Shown here: positions 52,322 to 62,749 of the stretch, in pieces
Position numbering within the stretch: the stretch's first letter is position 1
Layout of the letters: each line of letters starts with the position of its first letter
NCBI RefSeq assembly: GCF_037975245.1
Contig: NC_092565.1
Location: 18,269,999 to 18,333,998, forward strand
DNA length: 64,000 bases
Direction: 5' to 3'
Source of the DNA: Apostichopus japonicus
Lineage: Eukaryota > Echinodermata > Holothuroidea > Aspidochirotida > Stichopodidae
Translations under genes and position numbers: made by a program
The notes under the pieces: generated by a model
Database searches by the model: none
Told to the model about the DNA's origin: nothing
The model's input: only the letters and a program-made list of their open reading frames with translations

Positions 52322-52348
52322 GCGACAGTCGGAAATTCCGACTGTCGC
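52322..52348. repeat. 27-bp near-perfect hairpin
   Basis: Arms GCGACAGTCGGAA and TTCCGACTGTCGC pair over 13 bases around a single A. Outer GAG and CTC extend it after one mismatch. It stands out by GC content from its surroundings and could be the core of a small foldback element. Confidence 0.8.
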
Positions 52349-52433
52349 ACTCCAATTTTCCAATAATCTCAGTTATACCAAGTTTGGGGGTCAGACACCC
52401 CCACCCCCCCCCCACACCCCTCTAGAGACGTCC

Positions 52434-52515
52434 CTGGGTGTACCTTAGCACCCTGTGGACTGGCTGCCCCCAGCGCGCTTCAGTACACTGTGGTGTACCT
52501 TAGCACCCTGTGTAC
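52434..52515. repeat. Two copies of a 21-bp phrase
   Basis: GGTGTACCTTAGCACCCTGTG occurs at about 52,437 and again at about 52,492. Confidence 0.75.
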
Positions 52516-52519
52516 AAGT

Positions 52520-52965
52520 CGTCATCGGAGGGTGGGGGAGGGTGTAATCAGTTGGGGAAATGTGCCAACAAACAACAACGTGTGAATCTTTTCTTCAAAA
52601 TTACGTTTAATCCTAATTATTCACTGAGTTAATCTAAGCTTAACACACTTCTGGATTGCCCATATGAAGTGTAAATTGTGTAATTTTCTTCCGGGGAGCA
52701 CTCCAAAGAAAAATGTAAATCCAGGAAACCCTTAGTCATAGTCCATGATCCGCCTACAGTCCGTTCTGGTTCATGCTCCAAAAAAATTATTCGGGGAAGG
52801 GATTGGGATTTGAGCCCCACCTTTTAAATCATGTGCGATGATTTGCTAGTGGTTGGTCTTGTCTGGAAAGAATGTTGTTTGCATATGCAATAACCACACG
52901 CGGCACGGAGATTGACTTTCATGATGACACCTCTGTGAATATTGTTTTGGGAAACACGCCTTGGT
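52520..52965. other. Intergenic, no gene seen
   Basis: No recognisable feature apart from a G-rich patch at about 52,527-52,541. Confidence 0.5.
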
Positions 52966-52969
52966 TATT

Positions 52970-53290
52970 GAGTAGTAGCGACTCCAATTTGGAGTAGCAG
53001 CACCTTCCGCTTAGGGTAGTAGCGCCACTAATTTACAGTTGCATCGCCGTTTGTAGCAATATAGCATCGCCTATTTAGAGTAGTAGCGCCACCTTTTTAG
53101 AGCAGCCTTGTCACTTAGGAGTAGTAGCAACTCCTGTTTAGAGTAGTAGCACCTCCTGTTTAGAGTAGTAGCACCTCATGTTTAGAGAAAAAGCACCTCC
53201 TAGTAAGAGTAGTAGCATCCACTGTTTAGGGTAGTAGCACCTCCTGTTTAGGGTAGTAGCACCTCCTGTTTAGAGTAGCAGCGCCACCTG
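52970..53290. repeat. 22-bp minisatellite (AGTAGTAGC type)
   Basis: Around 14 imperfect copies of a unit close to GTTTAGAGTAGTAGCACCTC. Copies are most uniform on the right (53,120-53,280) and most decayed on the left, suggesting expansion or homogenisation at the right side. No frame is kept open through it. Confidence 0.9.
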
Positions 53291-53294
53291 TAGT

Positions 53295-53865
53295 CCTTTT
53301 TGGCGTTCCATACATACGGTCGGTCCAGGTTAATGTAAACTCAGGATGTTTGACATGAGATAACAAAGATGTTTTTGTTAAAATGCGATGGCGCTATTTA
53401 GATTTGTCTTCATGCTTCTCAATACAAACCGCTATCGACATAGTGTTGTTCAGTTTGGAGTCTCTTGACAGTAACTTCACTGTAGAATTTGAAGGAAACT
53501 TGAATGAAACAATACAGCAGGAAAATGCCTTACTATTTTAAGATTGTCAGATGACATCTTAAAGGAAGAATTTGTCTTTGGTTGTTATTTTGTAGCAATC
53601 TTACCAAACGAAAAGATTGTCATTTGTCCAAACTTAACTCCGAAAGACCGCACTTCCGCATGTCAATTTTCTTCACTGAAAATAACTATAATTAGCGAAT
53701 CATTTATGGCTTCATTCCATTCTGACAATTTTTCGCCCAGAATATTTGATTACATCAGTGTTAAATCAGCGGCCGCCCAAACGACGCTAACTGATTAAAA
53801 TACAAAATAAAACAAAACTTTTAGCAAACTGCTTATCCACTAAAAAGCCTGTGTAAGAGAATGTG
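53295..53865. other. Intergenic, no gene seen
   Basis: An 84-codon frame at 53,544-53,798 has no recognisable domain. No RNA or element end. Confidence 0.5.
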
Positions 53866-53870
53866 TAAAA

Positions 53871-53930
53871 GTAAGAGGGGACTGACGTTTCGATCCCAGC
53901 TGGATCTTCTTTCTCGTCAGGCCCTGTTAC
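53871..53930 (-). ncRNA. Hammerhead-ribozyme-like motif (dispersed repeat)
   Basis: Read on the minus strand there is CUGACGAG (53,913-53,920), GAAAC (53,887-53,891) and GUC (53,884-53,886), matching the conserved core of type I hammerhead ribozymes in order. The outer strands GUAACAGGG (53,922-53,930) and CCCCUCUUAC (53,871-53,880) can pair as stem I with one mismatch. A GAUCC/GGAUC helix is available for stem II but is separated from the core by A-rich bases. Stem III would have no loop. Activity is therefore doubtful, and the match may simply reflect a dispersed repeat containing this sequence. Confidence 0.3.
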
Positions 53931-53949
53931 TGATTAGAATACAATCAGT

Positions 53950-54645
53950 TTTAAAGTCATCATTAATGCCAGCCCCGAAATATGCTATTCAGAGTCAAAT
54001 TATGGTCACCGACGTTGGTACATTTGTTTCAAGCTCAAATCATTGTGTCTTCGCTGAGACAGTTAGTTGTCTAATTGAACGTTCAAAGTCTTAGGAAGAC
54101 TTGGAGAGTCAGAACTTCCTTTTGAAAATGATGCAATTTTGGGGCCATAACTGATGACCATTAATTCAGTTAAATATCTGCAATGTATCTAATGTATGTT
54201 ACTTTCATTTGTCAGTTCACACTGTTACATTGCGATTCAATGCTTTCCAAGTTGAGTGAAGGGGGTGGGGATGGTTAATTAGAGTGCCAGATATAGTCCG
54301 ATACTTTGCAAAGTCTCTCTTTAAGCCAATTTTATTTATCTCTTCTTCTGCCAAATAACCACGAAAGGTATACTCTAATACGATGAGTGAAATTCACCTC
54401 GCTTATTGCACCCCACCCCCCACCCCTACAGAGAAGGAGGGTGCAAAACCCTAAAATAAAAGCGACAACTTGCTATTAGCGAAAGTATAGTAGTAGAATA
54501 TTCAGACTCCATAGTCTACAGTCAACCGGAAGTGTCTTGTTTGCCTCCACACAGGTGCATGCCCAATTAGGTGCTTAAAAAGGAATCAAGTTTAGATGTG
54601 ATGTAGCGCTATCTTCTTTTTCATGTGTAGCGCTTGCGAAGTGGA
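53950..54645. other. Intergenic, no gene seen
   Basis: Contains a C-rich patch at about 54,411-54,428. No supported gene. Confidence 0.5.
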
Positions 54646-54647
54646 TG

Positions 54648-54648
<1 letters not shown>

Positions 54649-54711
<63 letters not shown>
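54649..54711. repeat. (TA)n microsatellite
   Basis: A perfect TA tract of about 63 bp. Confidence 0.95.
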
Positions 54712-54714
<3 letters not shown>

Positions 54715-56155
54715 ATCGGAACACGACACCATTAAGGGAATTATCCCTCTTTTGACCTTTTTATCACGATGAAGAAGGTTATTGTTAAATATTAGCTATT
54801 AGATTCTCTCTAAACAGTTTGTTTACTGTTGTTGTTATTTTTTTATTTGATGTTGATAGTTCCTTCATGAGTAATTTGATCTTATTTTGTGCAGCATCGA
54901 CCTATTACAAGTCTGATGATGACACAATCAAATTTTGTACCCGGAAAAGATATCTAACGTGGCATGCCAAATAACGTCACTGAACTAAATTTCAAAAGTA
55001 AACCACACCCTCGTCCACTCATCCTTCTCGATTCATATCGCTTCCCATTCACTAAACTGAAGACTTCAAAGCAGTTAGATCCTTCCCGGCAGGTAACTTT
55101 ACTTATTTAAGACTGACCACTACACATCCATTCAAGAACATAGGATTCCAATAAAACAAAACTGGACACCTGCCCTCTTTTTCGATGGTGTTGTTGTTTT
55201 TTATAACACGTATAAGTCATTTACAATTCTGTTCGACTCTAAACATTTCGTCATCCAGACACTTTTTTTGAAATATTAATCACATTTTATGATAACAAAA
55301 ATGTCCAAATTTCAAATATATTGACCTTCTTGCATTATTATTATATATTAAGCAAACGTAATAAAATATCTTTCATTCGGATTGATGTACAGTACCGTAT
55401 GGCGCCGAATCGAGAAACACTTCAGAACAATGTACTTATAGGTTGTAACTCTAAATGAACCGGAATGGAAACCGCATCCATGTCGATATCACGATTTAAA
55501 ATTCATCGGAAGAGATAATATTAGAAGTAATATAGTGTCAAGTGACATATACAATTTTGGCTTTAATACTTCAATATTATGTTGATGGAAATGTCATATT
55601 GTGACAAGTAAAGGTGACAGCCAGTATCGACATTTTTAATGCTAAGAATAGATCACGTGGCGTTCCATGGAGTCATTGTACTTCTTCTCACTGTTTTTTT
55701 TTAGGTTGTCAAGGTATGATTAGAGGGTTCCATTGAATAACACACGTTGCTGAATTTGCTTTCATTATGCGTTTATTTTGCAACTGACATGTCCTATCCG
55801 TTCACCACATGCTAATGGCTGATGGCTTGGTCTGTCGTGGCACTTGCAAATCACCATACAGTAACCTTTACAATTTTGAGCTAGAAGAGAAGCAACAACC
55901 CTTCGGACGAGTGTTCCTTCAGAGACTAATCTACACATTGGACGAAAGAATTTCTAAAATTCATTAACTCACCCTCAAGCTATTTTATTTTCATGCTCTT
56001 TATCAATACAAACAGAAATTAAAACATATTCAAAAACGAACAGTTCACTAGGTCATATTTAGACACTTCTCGGCAATGGAAGTTAACCTTTTTGGTCCAT
56101 GTACACTGCTCTAAGTCGCAGTATGATACCTTTACCGTGGCAAAAATTCACATAC
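54715..56155. other. Intergenic, no gene seen
   Basis: AT-rich sequence with no recognisable coding or RNA feature. Confidence 0.5.
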
Positions 56156-56470
<315 letters not shown>

Positions 56471-56674
56471 AGGAAGATCGTAATTCCACTGTAGGCGTTT
56501 GTCACCTATATCGAACAATACTAGTTCTGTTTTTGGTGACATATTTTGCCCTACTCTAGAGATCAAACATGATGCTATCCAACTCGAAAATCATTTGTGA
56601 TTCCTAAAGCCGGATCTCGAAAGAGATACTTTGAACAGACTTTATGTTAATGCAATGGAGGTAAACGACAAAGG

Positions 56675-56677
<3 letters not shown>

Positions 56678-56712
<35 letters not shown>
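56678..56712. repeat. (TA)n microsatellite
   Basis: A perfect TA tract of about 35 bp. Confidence 0.95.
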
Positions 56713-56713
<1 letters not shown>

Positions 56714-56714
56714 A

Positions 56715-59590
56715 AAAAGGAAGGCAATCAAAGGATTAACCAACTTCATATTATCATTTTAAATTCCACATTCAATTCAACATAGGAAAGTTTTTATGTT
56801 CACTTAATTACGTCTCAATAAAAGAAAGATTTGGATGGTGAGAGCTCCAGGAAGAATGATTTGATATATTTGAATTATTTTGTTAGCATGCATGAGACAG
56901 TTTGGTGCCATATAGCCTGCCGAAAAAATGGCGTGTTAGTAATGAACTTAAATCTTTATCAACATACAGTGCACGCAAACTTTAACGATGTAACGAAAGC
57001 CAAATAGTGAAACCGTAACTAATAGTTTCTATTAATACTTATATTGACGTAACAAAGGGATTCATATAGCTGCCTGAAGGATAAATGTTGTTATTATTAC
57101 ACGTATACTACAACGGGCTTATAAGGCAGAGGGAGCTCTCTTTATTATGAACATAACTCAGTCCTCTCAACTGTATACCGCACCCGCACCCCCACCCCCC
57201 CCCCCCATCCCCCACTCATCCAACAAACTGATAACCATGCATGACTGTTTAAATGAAAGAGAAACAATTGTTAGTATTCTCCAACGACTGAAAATATGCC
57301 ACCGCACATATTCTAAGTTGTAACAATTTAGAAACATGCTCTGCAAGGAGTTGAACATTTAACTAAATAAAAGATCCAAACTTTACATTTAGTAACATCA
57401 TATTCAAGCAAGCGTATGCTTATAAATCTGATAATAGAACCAATTAGAATAGGAATACCCCCACCCTCTCACAGGGGATTCTCACTTTATTTATTATAAC
57501 AGTTTACAACTAAACTAAGCCCCACCCCACCCCACCCACACCCATTCTATCAGTTAATAAATTTGACACAACCACTCTTACTAATTTCTTATCCATGCTG
57601 CTTGCATAAGTAATCAGTCCTTTCGAAATCCAGAGGGGGGGGGGGTGGGGTGAGGGGGGTGCATACGCTAATTTTATACTTGCACCAATCCCACTCCATA
57701 TCACATCAAGGCTCCCTCTTTATTTTATATTCTTCTGCTAGGTTATATGATGGAAAATTTGGCACATGTGATTGATCAAAAATCTAGTGTATACAGAGAT
57801 CTGGATTTTTTTTTTTTGTGTAAATATAACCTAGGGTCTATATGGTATGAGTTTAAATATATTATGTGCATAACTTACGTCTATCTAGTGGGCCCCTCCC
57901 TCTCCCCTCTTACTTAAATGATGCACATGCAGTTTGGTTTGATGCGTTAATAATATTCACGTTCACGCACTTGATTTAGCACATCTATGTTTTCCGATGT
58001 GTCATCAGCAGGAGGGGTTACATGATAAGATCCCTAAAATATAAATATTCTATCGACTGTCTATATATTCTAACTTAGTTTGTCCCTCCAGCGTTGCGTT
58101 ACTTGCGCCGTTCTTTTATCCCTCCATTCCCCTCATGCCCCCTCACGCCCGGCGCACGGTCAAGAGGGTCTAGCCGGCTGACTGCCTTCACTGACAATGT
58201 CCTGACAAGGATATTGTATTGTACTGAAGGCATTCTTATAAGGTTATGCTAATTATTCGTAATTATTACGTAACTTATTCTAGAAACAATGGTCACTCAA
58301 GTCCAGAAAAGTCCTTCTACAACACTCCAAAAGAGAAGTGCTCTCCAACGGTCGGGTGAATATTTTACGATTTTAACATTTTAATAAATTTGCCAGTTCT
58401 GTAAATCTGTGAATGGATATTTGTCCATAGTTGTTCAGCATGTGTAATTAAAGGGGTAATAATTTGTTAACTGGCCGCGGTCCATGTATTCTTTCATAGT
58501 AGCTGTACAAAAACAATATGTTGTAGGCTACTTACTTCCTTTTCGAAATTATCCGCAGTTCCTAACATGTAAGAAAAAAATCTATGATAGTTTCAATCTG
58601 TTGACACCTTTACAGTGTAAAACTTCCCCTAACTGTTGAACGCCTAAAAATACCTAAGAAATATATATAGCTATATTATTGAAAAGGTCCTTTTTCTCAA
58701 TCTTCAGCACAAGTATATCCGCTTTGGAAGGATATCCGACTCTATTCTTGTTTGGCTATATGTCCACTCCGACGATTATATATTGTTACCTGGAGATTTT
58801 TTTTCAAACATTTCAATCAGTAAACCATAGACTGTATTACAAGTTAACACGTTCTGATTTCAAATGCCAAACCTATTGAAAGCTCCAAGGGTCGCTAAAC
58901 CTTCCACCTTTCGGTTGAGTTTTTTGTTGACAAACAGCTTCCACAGTCACTAAACAAACTTAACTATCTCTCGCTGACGTAGATGTGCGTAATAAGTAGG
59001 CGGGGCCAAAGACCTGGTTAACATTGTACATTGCATGCATTGCAATTCACTGCGAGACCCGTAACGCTGTGGAAGCACCTATATGTGAATTTTAATATAT
59101 AAATAATATTTATAACGGTTACTTACTTTTAAGTTTTACCAATGGAACAGCGATATTAAGAGGAATTACTGTCACGTTGGTTCTCTATTAACCGTGAATA
59201 AGGTGGGTTGCTAACAGATGGTTGCATGATCCATTACCACATAACTTAGGCTTTTCACTGAGTATTGAACGTGTGTAGGCCTACTGGCATATATACTTTC
59301 TAAATTCTAGGCTGAAAGTGGTACGTTCACTTACTGTAGGGCTTAACTCTTTATACTTCTGCTACTAGTACTAGCCTAGTAGTGGTAGTAGTAGGCCCCT
59401 AGTACCAGTAGAGTATTTGTAGTATAAGTAACCTGGCAGTAGTAAATTAGAAATAGGCCTACTTCGATATCTTTGTCACTGTCATAAACGAAGTCTTATG
59501 TCCAGCGTTCTACGTACTCACGTAAGATCAGGCCAACTTAAATTGTACAAAGAGGCCTAGGCTAAGACAGAGCTAAGTCGTAGGCAGGTT
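56715..59590. other. Intergenic, no gene seen
   Basis: Contains C-rich patches at about 57,179-57,216 and 57,520-57,544, a poly-T run near 57,808 and a GC-richer patch at about 58,080-58,190. TAG/CTAG-rich sequence lies at about 59,360-59,460. No gene is recognised. Confidence 0.5.
57635..57659 (+). repeat. Long poly-G / G-rich tract
   Basis: G runs of 11, 4 and 6 bases occur within 25 bp. The long run can be split to give four G tracts for quadruplex formation. Confidence 0.7.
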
Positions 59591-59594
59591 AGCC

Positions 59595-59961
59595 TGTAGG
59601 GTTCCAGCCTACACAGCATGCATCTATTGCCTATTGTTACTTACCTTTACCTATTGTGCACCTGCTATTATAGTATTTACTTGCATGTGTCTCTATGCCC
59701 AGATGTTATTATGTAATCATCTGCTGACTCTGGTCTCATTGTATTATGTTATGGTAAACTGTTATTCTTTCTGTATGTTTGTGATTGGGCAACTAGGTTG
59801 CTTGGGTGTGGTTATAACCTTGTGAGTATTAGTTAACTGTTAGTGTAGCCTACTGTGGTTTAGTACTATATTGTGATTGTGTGTCAATAAACAGAACTGC
59901 ACCAGACCCTGGAGTGTACACATGTCATCTCTCTCTCTCTCTCTCTCACTCGGTCCCTACA
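59595..59961 (+). repeat. 5' LTR
   Basis: 367 bp, TG...CA termini with a 7-bp inverted repeat. It contains AATAAA at 59,886-59,891 and a (CT)9 tract near the right end. Its 63-codon frame (59,634-59,825) also occurs in the 3' LTR and is not a gene. Confidence 0.95.
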
Positions 59962-59962
59962 A

Positions 59963-59980
59963 TGGCGTAGTCGGCAGGGT
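59963..59980 (+). other. Primer-binding site
   Basis: TGGCGTAGTCGGCAGGGT begins one base after the 5' LTR. A leading TGG matches the CCA end of a tRNA primer. The tRNA is not assigned with confidence. Confidence 0.65.
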
Positions 59981-60120
59981 ATTAGGCATGTGGAAGTCCA
60001 TTGCCACACATTTTACACAGTGAGTGCCTACCGTATATAACCTGGTGGCCCATTGCCAGTGTTTTGACTGTTAATTTTCAATCATTTATTGCAAGTTTTG
60101 CCCTTAGCCTGTGACAAGTC

Positions 60121-61254
60121 ATGGAGCAGTATCCACATCTTAAGTATCTGATGTCAGATTATATTAAAGAACTTTGTGAGGACAATGGGCTTGACCTGGC
60201 CCTTCTAAGAACCAAAGAAGAAAGAATTAAAGCCTTGCAGACCGTCCCAAATTTGCAGGATATCACTGTTAGAGCACACAAAGCTAAATCAGTTTTTAAG
60301 TTGGATGGTTTTCACCCTCTTGGTGCAGCTGATGATGTGGAGTGTTACCTCTCTACGTTCGAGAGACTATGTGATAGTCAACAAATTCCGGCAACAAGAT
60401 GGCCAATTCTTTTAGAGTCCTGCTTGACCGGTAAAGCCCAAAGAGCCTTTTATGTACTTACTGAAAGCCAGAAGCAATCTTATACAGTTGTAAAGGAAGC
60501 AGTTCTAGCTGCATATAAGCTAACACCAGATGCATACAGGGAGAAGTTCCGGTTGGCTAGTAAACTCTCAACTGAAACATTTCGACAATATGGCAGTCGA
60601 CTTAACCTGTACTTGAGGCGTTGGTTAGGTCCCACAGATAGCTTATTATCAATGCCAGACTTTATCACCATTACAGATAAACTAGTGGTGGATCAGTTAA
60701 TTAATTCACTGAGAGACGAATCATTTCGTATGAAGCTGTTAGAACAAAGATGGTCAAGCCTAGAAGACCTTACTAGTATCGCAGACAACCTTATTATTGT
60801 ACGAGCGTCATGTAGAAGTAGACAACAAATGGAGAGTAGATCGGCTGCACCGAGTAACCTGTCACAGGGACCTTATCGCCCCCAAGGTGAGCCTCATACC
60901 TACTTGCCACCTGGATCTTCAAGACCGACAAATTTTTCGAGAGCACGTAGACCATCCAGTGATATGTCAGATGTTCGATGTTATGCTTGTAATGGATTTG
61001 GTCATCTAAGCTACGCATGTCCAAACCCTCCAAGTGTGAACCTTGTCAGGATGTCCAGTAAAACTCAACATGAAGAACTATGTCCGGTCAAACTACGTGA
61101 GCGATACCCCTCAGAGTTGTGTAAGTTAGATGGTGCTTATTTCGAAGCGACCTTAAATGCAGAGAAAATTTTTGCCTATGCAGACAGTGGGGCAGCGAGA
61201 TCATTTATTCATCCCTCACTGGTGGATCCACAGGGAATTTGTATATTTTGGTAA
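60121..61254 (+). CDS. Retrotransposon gag with SCAN-like domain, CCHC knuckle and protease start
   Basis: A 377-codon frame beginning at an ATG with G at -3 and +4. Residues about 60-230 form an alpha-helical capsid-like region. The part from about 130 to 230 (AYREKFR, then RRWL, then LVVDQLINSL) resembles the SCAN domain and gag proteins of Ty3-type elements from which vertebrate SCAN domains derive. A zinc knuckle C287-x2-C290-x4-H295-x4-C300 should bind element RNA. Near the end is ADSGA (354-358), the catalytic motif of an aspartic protease, so gag and protease share one frame. After residue 371 the frame runs over the deletion junction into out-of-frame integrase sequence and stops. Gag itself may be intact and able to form particles. 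Confidence 0.85.
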   Translation: MEQYPHLKYLMSDYIKELCEDNGLDLALLRTKEERIKALQTVPNLQDITVRAHKAKSVFKLDGFHPLGAADDVECYLSTFERLCDSQQIPATRWPILLESCLTGKAQRAFYVLTESQKQSYTVVKEAVLAAYKLTPDAYREKFRLASKLSTETFRQYGSRLNLYLRRWLGPTDSLLSMPDFITITDKLVVDQLINSLRDESFRMKLLEQRWSSLEDLTSIADNLIIVRASCRSRQQMESRSAAPSNLSQGPYRPQGEPHTYLPPGSSRPTNFSRARRPSSDMSDVRCYACNGFGHLSYACPNPPSVNLVRMSSKTQHEELCPVKLRERYPSELCKLDGAYFEATLNAEKIFAYADSGAARSFIHPSLVDPQGICIFW

Positions 61255-61997
61255 TCACTGACCATTTCTCAAGATTTTCTTTCTTAATGACCTTAAAGAG
61301 ATCTACGGGTAAAGTACTGAGAGCAGTTTTACGACAATTGTTTTGTACATGGGGTGCATGTAATAAGTTGGTTTCTGACAATGGACCCCAAATGGTGTCA
61401 AAAGATGTCGCAGAGCTTTGCATACTGTGGGGTGTCAAGAGGATTTTTACGACCCCTTATCATCCTCAGGCAAATTGGGTTGAAAGGGTGAACAGAAATA
61501 TTGTCTCAATGTTGTGTTGTTTTGTGAAAGCTGATGTTCACACCGATTGGGATGTGCACGTCCCCGAGTTCATGTTTGCTTTGAACTCTTTCGTACATGA
61601 TGCGACTGGGTTTTCCCCTGCAGAGTTATTTTTACATAGGAAGATTGTGGGACCAGGAGAGTGGGTAGATGGAGACCGAATGGGACCCATAGGAAAGAGT
61701 TCATTCAGAGGCATGCTTAAATCTGCTAATGATAATATGCAACATCAGGCAAGAAGAAATAAGCTTCAGTATAATAAGACAAGGTCTGAGGTAAAGGTTC
61801 ATGTTGGTTGTAAGGTGCTATTGAAGTCACATGCACTGTCTAATTTGAGGAAGAAGTTCTCCGCCAAACTTGCCCCAAAGTGGCGAGGACCTTATCTTAT
61901 TGTTAATCAGTCATCGTCTGTGACTTTTGTGCTAGAAGACATCAAGACAAAGGAGAAAAGAATCGCACATGTTGATCAACTTCGACTCGTGCAGTAG
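61233..61997 (+). pseudogene. Integrase fragment (DDE core and GPY-type C-terminal domain)
   Basis: About 255 codons open to a natural stop but with no ATG at the homology start. The frame is -1 relative to gag. The catalytic triad is visible: D at 61,260-61,262 in ITDHFSRF, D 39 residues later in SDNGPQ and E 35 residues after that in WVERVNR, the D,D-35-E spacing of retroviral-type integrases. The C-terminal part has PKWRGPYLIV, a GPY/F module that helps bind DNA. The N-terminal HHCC zinc domain and everything between it and the protease start are missing. Without in-frame translation it is probably not expressed unless by -1 frameshifting. Confidence 0.85.
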
Positions 61998-62027
61998 TAA
62001 ATTCATATTTTGGAAAAAGCCTTTTCT

Positions 62028-62040
62028 AAAGGGGGGGAGA
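62028..62040 (+). other. Polypurine tract
   Basis: AAAGGGGGGGAGA ends one base before the 3' LTR, as needed to prime plus-strand DNA synthesis during reverse transcription. Confidence 0.85.
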
Positions 62041-62041
62041 T

Positions 62042-62408
62042 TGTAGGGTTCCAGCCTACACAGCATGCATCTATTGCCTATTGTTACTTACCTTTACCTA
62101 TTGTGCACCTGCTATTATAGTATTTACTTGCATGTGTCTCTATGCCCAGATGTTATTATGTAATCATCTGCTGACTCTGGTCTCATTGTATTATGTTATG
62201 GTAAACTGTTATTCTTTCTGTATGTTTGTGATTGGGCAACTAGGTTGCTTGGGTGTGGTTATAACCTTGTGAGTATTAGTTAACTGTTAGTGTAGCCTAC
62301 TGTGGTTTAGTACTATATTGTGATTGTGTGTCAATAAACAGAACTGCACCAGACCCTGGAGTGTACACATGTCATCTCTCTCTCTCTCTCTCTCACTCGG
62401 TCCCTACA
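62042..62408 (+). repeat. 3' LTR
   Basis: Same length as the 5' LTR and, by eye, identical to it, including the (CT)9 tract. AATAAA lies at 62,333-62,338. Confidence 0.95.
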
Positions 62409-62511
62409 AGCCTATGCCTCCTTCAACTTATTTCATTTGAAACCTACAAGCTACTTACTAGCCCTAACTTTTGGTTTTCTTAATACAAAGTTATATGGTA
62501 TAGTAAAGGCT

Positions 62512-62745
62512 TTCGACTGGTTAGCCTAGTGGTTAGAGCATCCGCTTATCAGCCGGAAGGTTCGGTTCGACTCCGGGCAGAGTCATACCAAAGACTTAAA
62601 AATGGGACCTACTGCCATCTTGCTTGGTGCTCAGCATATAGGTATGGAGTGGGGGAATATGTGTGTCTGATCGGTAAATAGCGCCCTTTGTGGCAGCTCA
62701 CCGTGTATAGTTGGACACAGTGACTTGAGAACGGTTATGGAATGA
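62512..62745 (+). mobile_element. tRNA-derived SINE
   Basis: A box TAGCCTAGTGG (62,522-62,532) and B box GGTTCGACTCC (62,564-62,574). A body follows with ACTTAAAAATGGGACCTACT and TTGCTTGGTGCTCAGCAT, ending near GAATGAAAATAATAG. Stem mispairs rule out a working tRNA. No clear target duplication was found, so the boundaries are approximate. It sits only about 100 bp beyond the LTR element. Confidence 0.7.
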
Positions 62746-62749
62746 AAAT

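Larger units (their letters stand above)
59595..62408 (+). mobile_element. Internally deleted Ty3-type LTR retrotransposon
   Basis: A 2,814-bp element with two 367-bp LTRs that I read as identical, each starting TGTAGGG and ending CCCTACA. The flanks carry a 4-bp target duplication, AGCC (59,591-59,594 and 62,409-62,412). Inside are a primer-binding site, a gag frame with CCHC knuckle, the start of a protease, an integrase core plus C-terminal domain, and a polypurine tract. Reverse transcriptase, RNase H, most of protease and the integrase zinc-binding region are absent. The order protease-integrase, with integrase directly before the polypurine tract, fits a standard Ty3 element that lost its middle. 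Identical LTRs imply recent insertion. Confidence 0.9.

Noticed and set aside
52970-53290. CRISPR-like array
   Set aside because: Units are directly adjacent with no unique spacers, so it is a minisatellite. The context is animal DNA.
59634-59825. 63-codon frame duplicated at 62,081-62,272
   Set aside because: It lies inside the two LTRs. The duplication reflects LTR identity and not a gene family.
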